DNA from: Medicago truncatula
Lineage: Eukaryota > Streptophyta > Magnoliopsida > Fabales > Fabaceae
Length of the DNA stretch: 64,000 nt
Direction: 5' to 3'
Assembly (NCBI RefSeq): GCF_003473485.1
Contig: NC_053047.1
Location: 8,137,001-8,201,000, forward strand
A program made the translations under genes and the position numbers. Under the pieces are notes generated by a model that ran no database searches, was not told the origin of the DNA, and saw nothing but the letters and a program-made list of their open reading frames with translations. Position 1 is the first letter of the stretch, and each line of letters begins with the position of its first letter. Shown one piece after another: positions 54,938 to 64,000 of this stretch.

Positions 54938-57647
54938 GATAATCAAGTAACAAACAAACAGAGTTTGTTATTTACACAATTTTGATACTTATTCAAGTAA
55001 AAAACACAAAATTTGTTACTCAACAATTTTGTTTTGTTTTTGGTGAACTAAAAAACGATAACTTGTTATCTATTTGTAACTAAATATCCCCTTTAAAGGA
55101 GAGGGAAAAAGAAAAGAAGTGAAATTTATTCAAACAAATTATATTATATAATTTTTTTTAAAAGTAATTATTTTTGCTAAGTGTTGTTAATTATGAACGA
55201 TGTTTTTTTCATGAAATTTTTATTTTGATTAAAAATAAAAATAAAAATGTTTTTTTCTCAAATTATAACAAAACAAACTAACCACGCTTATCTATTTCAC
55301 CGACACCAACAATATAACAAAAAAAATATAATCTAAATTCTTACTTTTTTTAATCACATCAACAACAATCTAATAAAAGTTATTTAAGGATATAATTGAG
55401 ATGATAAAAAAGTAAGTATAGATATAATCATCTAGTTTGTTACACTTTTTAAAGGATAAAAAAAAATTTGACATATATATATATATATACTCATATATTG
55501 TCTGTTACAATTTTATTTTAATATTTAAATTTACTCTTATCTACTTGTTATGTGTTATTTCTATTGAAAGTTTAGGGTAATTTTGGAAAGAGAAAAAATC
55601 ACCTCAAAAGAGTTGAAATGGTTTTTTGTTTTGTTTCGTAGATAGACGAAATGACAAAACCATTATAAACTCACACACACAACTGAAGGTATCGGGGTTC
55701 AAACCCCCGATCATGATGTCCGACCTAACAATTTCGGCATTTTGTCAGTTGAGGTAGGACTTGTGGACTCTTTATTCTTTATATATAGTATCTATACTTA
55801 TATTTTTTACAATATAACAAAAAAATTATTCATAACTCTTATTATTTTTACACTTATATTTTTTTGAGAGCCTTTTATACTACATAGTTGAGTTGTATTA
55901 TGAACTTGTGCTTCAATTTGTTTTATATTAATACATTTGGTATAATCTCGTATTTCTTTTATTTGTAATATTTTGGGTATAATCTCAAGGTTTTAAGAGA
56001 GGTGATATTAAAGACTCTTCTATAAATGATAGTTTTGTTTGAAAAGTTCTCGTCTTTTTCTAAAGGTTTAAGCTCATCCTGTATTAAAAATTTGATTAGT
56101 TAAAATCTCAAGGTGCTTTTCCTTTGGGACTAGATGCATATCCTATTGTTTTGGGCCGGAACATAATAAACTTTATTGTTTCTTTTCTCTCTTTCATTTA
56201 TCTCTTTTATTTTACACTAGTGTATCTATTTTTCATCTTTATTAGAAACTTTTAGAAGTACTTTTTTTTTGTTATAATATTTCTTAAGTGCCTATTTTTT
56301 AAACGTTTTAAAGATCACAATTCACCTCCCTCTTATGTGTTTGAAGCCACTTGTTCAACTCCCCTCTAATTATATTAGTGCTACACTAATAAGGTTTTTT
56401 TTGCTTCTTTTGAATATAGGACTTCGGAAATTGTAAGAGACTCAGCACCATTTTAGTAAATATATTTATTTTAAATTTAGTCAATTGATGACTTAATTTT
56501 TGTACTACAAGGATATGGGGTGTGGTACCATCTGGACTGGGATCACATTCCTATATTGATGACTTTGCATGTCATCTTTTGCATAAAAAAAACTTTGATT
56601 TCAAAAATATGAAATTAGGATTTCAATAGTCTAAATAATGTAGAATAAATGCAAACGTGTGTGACTTGATTAGTTTACCAGTGTTGAACTTGCAAGAATC
56701 AATACTCGATCTCTGCAGAACACACTCCAAATCTCAAACTGCATAACATACTTTTGAGCATATATTATTACCATAGCTAGTCCAAAATACTGATACTTCT
56801 GAGGATACTTTGTGGAGTCACTAAGGTTTCAAAAGTCATAATTAAGTTGGTTTAAAACTTTAGATAAGATACCTAAGACTTTTATCATATTTTTTTATTT
56901 TTATTTTTATAAAAAAAACAAACGATATTCATTCATTTAAATTGATAGAATACATCAGAATCAACATTGCTAAAAACATAAAGGATGAATATGCGAACAA
57001 ACTCACAACACCTAAGTTAATAGCATACAACGGCAAAATGCCTACAAACGGTATGATAAAATTTAAATCACCAGAATACCCATGCTTCCGGATCTACAAC
57101 GTTGACGTCCAAATAATTAATTGAATCTGTGATTGATCTTTTAATATGAACTAAACGAACACCACAACAAGACGCATAATTAAAAAACGCCGCACAAGAC
57201 GACGAACAACACAACAACGCACTCAGACGACGAAATCACGAAAAAAACACAAAAGAAAACACTTATATATGTGGAAATCACTTATTGAGAAAAAAAATGC
57301 AGATGAGTGATTCTAGGTCAAAAATGACCTAAAACCACCCATGCTCGATGAGTGAAAAAGAAAGAAAACTTAGAGAAAAGTTGATTATTATTACTACGAA
57401 TTAAGAGCACTTGCCTTTAATTTGAAAGAACTACTAATGTAATTTCTTTTTTACATAATACAATTACAAAAATATATCTACTTAACACGACATGATTGAA
57501 TGCATGTGTAAAAAAGTTTTGTACCATCAATGTATACAAACTAAATATTCTATATATTCTTATTAAAAAACAACTACAATTGATTCATTCTCTTATATGT
57601 ATGATCATATCACACCTTTCCATTACTGATTTAAATGGAGAAGGAGT
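54938..57647. other. intergenic between the two LHT genes
   Basis: Mostly AT-rich. A tRNA-like repeat lies at 55680-55765. A block at about 56899-57380 has a different composition, including runs like CGACGAACAACACAACAACG, and may be an unidentified repeat. No supported gene; the 60-codon frame at 56942 lacks protein character beyond low-complexity basic stretches. Confidence 0.5.
55680..55765 (-). repeat. tRNA-like repeat fragment
   Basis: On the minus strand AGTCCTACCTCAACTGACAA (A-box-like) and GGGGGTTTGAACCCCGATAC (B-box-like). No complete tRNA fold. Confidence 0.5.
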
Positions 57648-60600
57648 CTATGAGTAAAACTTGTAGGTCTTAGCCTTAATTATGATTGTCCTCAATCCAC
57701 CAATAGGAGATAAAATCATTAAACATACGCCAAGCACAATGCAGATCTGTAATAAGTGAAGTAAAATAAATTAAACTTTAGCTTAAAAATAAATGAATTA
57801 TATGAAAAAAGAACTTGAAACAAAATCAAAAGTCAAATATACATACCCAATTAGCCCACCATGACAAGCCGAATTTTCTTGGTTTGTAGATTGAAAGCCA
57901 CATGATACATGGAAGCTGAAAATTCAATAAAATCAATAAGCAATGATAATGGGATAGTTCATATTCCTATGGAAATTTTATATATTCCCGTGAGCGTAAC
58001 TCAATTGATAGGGATACTGCATATTACATGCAGGGGTCGGGGTTTAAACCCTGGACATTTTACTTCTTCGTATTTAAAATGTGTGAGCTCTAACCACTAG
58101 GCTACTGACAAGAAAAAAAGAATGAAATTTTATATGGAAATTTTCAATTGTTAATGGCTTACAAAGTATGTTGTTGGAGCAAAAGCAAACCCTCCAAAAA
58201 ACCCTAGAAGGCCATCGAAAAATGGGAATGTAATAGCAATGAACATTGTGAATGCTGAAAAGGGAAAAAAATATATTGTCATTGCATCAAACCATAGTAA
58301 AAATATTTGAAAAAATTGACATAATAAATTATTTCCCATACAAAGAGATTACTTACCAACATATACATTACGCACAATAAACCGAAGCATTGTACTTGGT
58401 TCAAAGTTCATTTTCTTCACTAACAAGGTTTCAATCATGTCAAACACAGGCATTGCATAAATCTACATCACAAAAAACAATGAAATTAAGTTATTTTAGT
58501 TGAATTTACCAAAATAATAATGCAAGAACACACAACATATATTTGTGTATTTTGTAACATAATGTGTGGTAAGGATAACAATATACACATAATACAATTT
58601 AAAGGACCTATGTGGGACCAAAAACGCTCAGATGACTAATTTGATACAGTTAAATAAAGTCTATTTTACCTAGTTATTAATAGGATAAGTTTTCTAAAAG
58701 CTATGAAGCACGAACACTCCTTAGATTAGGCGTGTTTCGTTGTCGGACATATGTTGTGTCCGACACCGACACTTGTAATTACACTGAATTATGTAATTTT
58801 TTCAAATTATTAGCTGTGTCGGCGTGTCAGTATCCATGTCGTGTCCAGTGTCCGTGTCCATATCCGTGCTTTATAGTATAAAAGTCTATAAAATAAGAGA
58901 AACAAAATTTTACCTGATAGCTTCCAATCACATGAATAACAACAAACATGTTAGCTGTTGCAATAAGCCATGCAGGTTTCTGTAAAGATATGAGGATGTC
59001 ACCATCAACCTCATTTCCAAATATCCAGTAACCAATAAGAGCAACAGGGAAGTAACACAAAGCAACAACAATGTATGCAACAACAACTCCTCTCCACATT
59101 GGAACCTTGGATGGTTTCTCCGGTGTCGACGGAATTGTTGCTTGGATCTCTAACACCACATTGTGTCCAGCATAGGCAAAAGCAATAGTGCCAAGTGCAT
59201 TAAAGAAGTCAAAGACTGTTCCTGCTGTACTATGTGCCTTATATCCATATTGTACATTTTCTTGTTTTCCTTTATCTAGACTAGCTGCCCAGGAAATTGT
59301 AGAGTAACTGTAGGAAAATTCAAATACCAAAGTTTCAATTAACATGTTGTCTAGTACTATATGAAGATCAAAATGCTCATATTTCAAGTAGTATTTCAAA
59401 CTTGATTTCTAAATATGGTATACAGCTCTTAGACATGGCAACAAAGTTCATACCCGTGGATACCGCCCGAATCAAACCTAAATTGACAGGTTTTTTCGGC
59501 TTTGACTCACCAAATGTCATGACTCGTTTTTCCCGATTTCAAAATACGGGTACGGGACGTGTAATGCATGACAACATTGAGCCCGAGGCTGAAAATTACT
59601 TCTTTTTTAATTGAAAAAATTATCCATTGCGGGGATGAGGATGGGGTGGAGATACCCGAACCTGTTGGGGATGGGGATGGTATTCGATTTCTCATCCCCG
59701 TTAATTAGTATGATTAGGGTAACCGACAAGCCTTTGAGAGTAGGGTATGGGGACGTGAAAGGTAAAAGCTGTCCCCACCTTGCCCCATTCTTCGTAGTAT
59801 TTTTCTCATTCAACTAGAAAAATTGGATTTGGATTAGGCGCAACAACTACATCACACAGTACTACATCTGGGCTGCTCGATCTAAGTCGAGAGATGAGTT
59901 CAGTTATTTGTGTGAAACTTAAATGTATAATATGAACTGTCTAGTATTAAATCGGTGGCAAAGATCGCTTATAGCGTGAAACTGTATGCCACATTAACTA
60001 TAACACATCCCAATCAAAAATATTTAATAACTTGAGAATTATCATTGATTGAAAATATTTTGAAAAATATAAAAGTTTTATACCTGAAGGACATGACTGC
60101 TGCTGCCAAGGACACACCAGAAATTGAGTTGAAATCAGGGAGATGAGATAACACAAAGTGAACTGAAGCAAATATCATGATGAAATAGGTCAACTTTATC
60201 TTTTTGCAGCTTGGACACACAATATCATGGAACTTTTGCAATGATGTTCCCCCAGTGACCATATAAACAATGTTAACACCAATTTCTACCACAAGTTGTT
60301 GAGGCACCACAATATAAAGACCTAATTTTTTCCCAAAAGCATGTTGACCTAATTCATGGTATCTATCAAAGCGTTTTCCCGGAACCATTTCATGCATCTC
60401 AACCATTTGCCAAAGTGTGTAGAATGTGATGATCCATGAAAGAACAAGTAGGGTTATACCTGGACCCCTGCACAATACATTATGATTCTCAAATAATTAA
60501 ATGGATATTTTGTATAAGCTTTTAATATTACCATTTGAAGAAAAAAATATCTTGCAAGGAATTGAAACAAGTGCAAAAAGGAGAGATCAATTTTTTTAGG

Positions 60601-62719
60601 AGTAACTTTGAGTTTAGTTACTTCACATATTAACTCAAAACAAACATTATATTTCAGGATCATGCTAACTTGTGCCTTTATTATGCATTATCCCTGCCAA
60701 CTGAGTCAAACTCACGAGGACAAGTGTGCACATTCTAAATGAGACATAATTTTGCTAAAAACAAAAATGAAACATATAATGAGACGGCGTGTAACACTTA
60801 GAAAACTTGGATGGAATAAAAAAAAATCTTGCAAGATTAAGGAATTAAAACATACATAAATAAAAAGAATATTTTTTTAATAGAAAAAAGCTCATTCTAC
60901 AATGCAATTTGGGTTTGAATTGAAATATACCATCCAAGTTGTGCCATGGCATGAGGGAGACCAAGAACACCAGCTCCAACCATGGCAGTGACATTGTGAA
61001 AAGCTGAGTACCACCATTTTGCATTCCTTTTAGATGTAATTGGAAGCCACTCATCAATTCTCTTGTCCCTTTCTGATTTTTCTTCAATCTGTTTAATAAC
61101 ACAAAATTAAATGAACATCCAATTAATTTAAGCTATACATATAAAATCAATCTATATCCTCATATATATGTATGTATGTATGTATGATCATAACAAAAAG
61201 AAGCTAGGTGCTAGTAAAAAGGATAGGACAAAAATTGGCTAACTAATTTCACATTCGCTTAAGAAATATAAAAAAGTTTGAAATCTTTTGATTTTTTTGG
61301 GTGAGAAGGGTATTTTAGAGGGGATTTAAATCCATTGGAGAGCCAAAGACCCTAGTTACATTATATAAAGGGAATATATGATTTTTTTTTTTGGGTTGGA
61401 CTCTTCATTATTTCAATTATACCCTTAAATAAATTTGCTTTTAAAAACGCGATATTGTTGGTTTTATTAAAAAAGATAAGAATTTTTATTATATTTGTTT
61501 TATTATTGGTAAAAGATAAACATAATTTCTTACTACTTAAAGTCACAAATAACTATACACATAACTTTAATCAAAATTAATTTCTTATAAAAAAAACATT
61601 GCGTATAATTTACACGTGTTAACGAAGTAGAAAAAAAAATGCACGCGTGAACTGCGAAGTGCCTGTCCGAACACTAATTTCAAATAAAAAAAGAAATACC
61701 TTTGAGTAATTTAGTTGTAAAAAATACTTTGAGTAATAATTTTGAGGCAAATTTACATCTCACAACTTATACAAAGGAATAAATTGTGTATAACGTCACA
61801 CTATCTTAAAGTTGACATCAAGGTGTTTATCATGCCTTATCTCTAACTAGATCTAGATCTTGAAATTTTGACTTTTAAAATGTTTTTGGGTCTTCAATGG
61901 AATCAAATAAGTTAAACTTTATTTGGGAGCAAAAATAAGTCAAACTTAACTAACGTATTCTATTTCTAGCTCTAGTTTCTTCCGTTACAAGGCAAGTGTA
62001 CGAAGAAAAAATGCATGGCCTACATGACATACTGATAGGTTGAATTTTCTGTTTAAAGAAAAGTAAAAGGTATGACCTGGCCTATATGATGATGCATGGC
62101 CTATGCTTTTTTAATATTTCTCATTTGAAATAGTCAAAACAGTAATATATTAAAACTAAAATATCTATATAATAGCACGTAAATATTTTAAAATGAGAAA
62201 CGTAATATGAGATGAGGAAATATTTTATTTTAAATGGTTATTTATTACCAACGATGAATTAGTTCAAGCGGTAGGTAACTCTTAAGCAAGTGTTAGTGTA
62301 TGGAGAAAACTCGCAAGAGGGGATAACTCATTTTGTGTGTTCTTTCTTGTTAAAGACTAGTCATCATTAATGATGGTAGAAACTTCATACTAATACCATG
62401 ATAATCCAGAAAAAAATGGTTATTTATTTTGGGGAGTTTGCATATAAAATGGTTAAATAGCACTACTCTAAAAAAATATATTCTAAGATGTTGTAAAATA
62501 TCTATCATAAGAAGAATGAAAACATGAAAATAAAACAAATATAGTAATAAGATGTATAAAAAAAAAAAAAAAAAGAGCAATAATATATATAGTATAAGAT
62601 ATGTTATAAATAAGAGAGATTAAGAGATATAATGATGATTAAGAGAAACTTACAGGTCTCTGGTGATTAGGACTTGAGTTGGGATGACCATTTAGTGATT
62701 CAGTTTCCAAACTTGCCAT
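57648..62719 (-). CDS. LHT1: LHT1-type amino acid transporter, tandem copy B
   Basis: Eight exons on the minus strand give 455 residues: 62719-62654, 61088-60931, 60467-60084, 59307-58914, 58462-58357, 58254-58163, 57915-57847, 57746-57648. Same architecture as copy A, and exons 2, 3, 4, 6, 7 and 8 have exactly the same lengths (158, 384, 394, 92, 69, 99). Exon 5 is one codon shorter, and exon 1 is longer (22 versus 8 codons: [14 protein letters not shown]...). Motifs include [66 protein letters not shown] and [23 protein letters not shown] replaces the FGG of copy A. A plasma-membrane proton-coupled amino acid importer by family. No stops or frameshifts. Introns carry a SINE-like piece, a hAT-type MITE and a GGGGATG-rich relic. 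Confidence 0.94.
57988..58113 (+). repeat. tRNA-derived SINE-like element (intron of LHT copy B)
   Basis: CGTGAGCGTAACTCAATTGA (A-box-like) and GGTCGGGGTTTAAACCCTGG (B-box-like), followed by GTGTGAGCTCTAACCACTAG GCTAC. This is the best preserved of the window's copies of this repeat. It lies antisense to the gene. Confidence 0.7.
58701..58876. mobile_element. hAT-type MITE (intron of LHT copy B)
   Basis: CTATGAAGCACGAACAC at the left and ATCCGTGCTTTATAG at the right. It is in inverted orientation relative to the copy at 18993. The flanks TCTAAAAG (58693-58700) and TATAAAAG (58877-58884) match at 7 of 8 bases. Confidence 0.85.
59430..59815. repeat. GGGGATG-rich hAT-like relic (intron of LHT copy B)
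   Basis: Starts near TAGACATGGCAACAAAG and contains ACGGGTACGGGAC, GCGGGGATGAGGATGGGG and GGGGATGGGGATGG. Sequence of this type is a common subterminal composition of non-autonomous plant hAT elements. No clean ends were found. Confidence 0.45.
60660..60725 (-). repeat. tRNA-derived SINE-like fragment (intron of LHT copy B)
   Basis: On the minus strand TGAGTTTGACTCAGTTGGCA (A-box-like) and AGGGATAATGCATAATA, as in the copies near 8 and 10 kb. The B-box half is missing. Confidence 0.45.
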
Positions 62720-62847
62720 ATTTGCAGAAAAGTGAACAAAGGGAGAGAGCAAGCAAACCAAGAACAACGTTTTGGTTTGGTTAGAAAATAGCAACCAAAT
62801 AATTATGATATGGTGATTCTAATCTAAATGAACATTAGTCTAATGTG

Positions 62848-62857
62848 TATTTATATA
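62848..62857 (-). promoter_or_regulatory. TATA box of LHT copy B
   Basis: On the minus strand CTTATATAAATACACATTAG lies about 130 bp upstream of the ATG at 62719, a normal plant TATA arrangement for a ~100-nt leader. Confidence 0.55.
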
Positions 62858-64000
62858 AGAACTACTAGTATATCTTGCCACGTTAGAGCACTCATAGTCA
62901 TAGTATACTTGGAGTATTTATTTGGTAGAATAGTCATAGTATTTTGCTCATAAAGAATTAGAAATATTGTCTCATTGTACAGCAAATTATTAATTGTTTA
63001 ATTTTCTAAGTCAAATGTGCTGTATTTATTCATTTCTAAGTTTACTTCCAGCTCCACATTAATTTGTATGGAATATTGGAATGTGATTAAGTCATATAAA
63101 TTCGATAATTTATCGAATGATTAACCTAATTTACACATGCACGTAGTTAATGAATTGTATAAATTTTGTTAATAAAACATAATTAATCAAGTATCAACTA
63201 TTAAAAATGAGTTGTAACATAAAAAAAAAACTATTAAAAATGAGTCGGTGTGAACAAGTCAGTTCAAAAATATGCCGGGTTTAGACATCGAATTTGACCT
63301 TGAATTATAAACGAACTTTTATAGATCATCCATAAAAGCTTAAGTTTGTGGCCGATCTAGACTAGTCCGACTAGGCTTCGGATAGCCCACATAAGCTTGC
63401 ACTAATACAACATTTATTTAATTTTATAAAAACACCATAATTGATTTTTTTTTTTGAATATTTTTAGAAGGATTATTTTTTGATTTGATGAATAAATATC
63501 TTAAATTCAAACATAAAAAACGAATATAGTATTTTGAACCTAAAAAAACGGCTCCGACGTGTGGAAAATAAAAGTCAAAGAAAAAAGAGTTCTTAGACGT
63601 GACGTACATGAAATTGCATAAACAAATAAAGTGGAAAATTGTATTGAAATTTAGAAAGGAATCGTTGACTTTGAATATTATTTTAGTATAGTATACTATG
63701 TTCTTGAGTACCTTATTTTCTTCGTCGTGGCTGAAATTTCGGGGAAATACTATGTATCCAATAGTCATTAGCCAACAGTAACGTCAATAGAATAGTTTTA
63801 TGTATTGAGAATGTGATTGAGAGAGGGAATAATAATAATGGAGAAAATGAGTTGGTTGAAGAACCTAGACACATGGAAGGAGGTTCATACAAGTGATGGG
63901 GAATTGGGAGAAGGGAGGAAAAGACTGAGAAAATTCCCAACATGATCATTATGTAATATAACATGTAACACATGAGCAATATAGGAAGATGATGTAAGGT
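62858..64000. other. upstream of LHT copy B; no supported gene
   Basis: AT-rich. 63250-63415 has a block (GCCGATCTAGACTAGTCCGA) typical of repetitive DNA. A 35-codon plus-strand frame at 63838-63945 (starts MEKMSWLKNLDTWKEV) looks protein-like, but it has no homologue I recognise and no visible exon partner. Confidence 0.4.

Noticed and set aside
56942-57124. 60-codon plus-strand frame between the LHT genes
   Set aside because: No recognised family and no exon context; probably part of an uncharacterised repeat.
46930-62719. a functional gene cluster linking the YSL remnants, the PUX1-like gene and the LHT genes
   Set aside because: Only the LHT pair is related. The others are independent families, and the YSL pieces are dead fragments.

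Overview
The window is nuclear DNA from a flowering plant, most likely a papilionoid legume close to Medicago. The grounds are GT..AG introns with AT-rich interiors, full-length plant-specific gene families, and a dense load of small plant transposons (Stowaway, hAT and MULE-type MITEs, an Au-type SINE). The genus is inference from general resemblance; nothing in the window proves it.

Layout. 1-10700 is gene-poor and repeat-rich: a possible gene tail at the left edge, several MITEs, a decayed Ty1-copia gag-protease remnant, and a broken small reading frame with a signal peptide. 10732-15145 (+) holds an intact carboxylesterase of the plant CXE11/CXE16 type. 18152-22934 (-) encodes a PP2A B' (B56) regulatory subunit in two coding exons with a 3.2-kb repeat-filled intron, plus an intron in its 5' leader. 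26407-34509 (-) encodes augmin subunit 6 (HAUS6/AUG6), reconstructed here as 13 exons and 724 codons, with an Au SINE in one intron. 36500-41950 is a transposon graveyard: a LINE reverse transcriptase, interrupted by a hAT element whose transposase has one nonsense codon and a missing C-terminal half, then an LTR-like tract. 42000-45460 carries two broken copies of the start of a Yellow Stripe-Like (YSL) metal-chelate transporter inside an ~800-bp segmental duplication. 46930-48785 (+) is a PUX1-like UBX-domain gene that stops early. 51034-54858 and 57648-62719 (-) are two tandem, apparently intact LHT1-type amino acid transporter genes with identical intron positions and phases.

The genes are ordinary housekeeping or metabolic genes and do not form a pathway or cluster, apart from the LHT pair. 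I found no convincing new multi-gene system. The most interesting signals are structural. The end of CXE exon 1 is repeated at the end of its first intron, around an AGGT motif. The PUX1-like gene is rearranged at both ends. The YSL 5' end is duplicated. One ~160-bp hAT MITE family (8-bp target-site duplications) recurs in introns of four different genes. Near 41.3-41.7 kb lies an unexplained tract with repeated CGAAAGCTG-like motifs. All coordinates and exon joins come from reading the sequence by eye; transcript evidence was not available.
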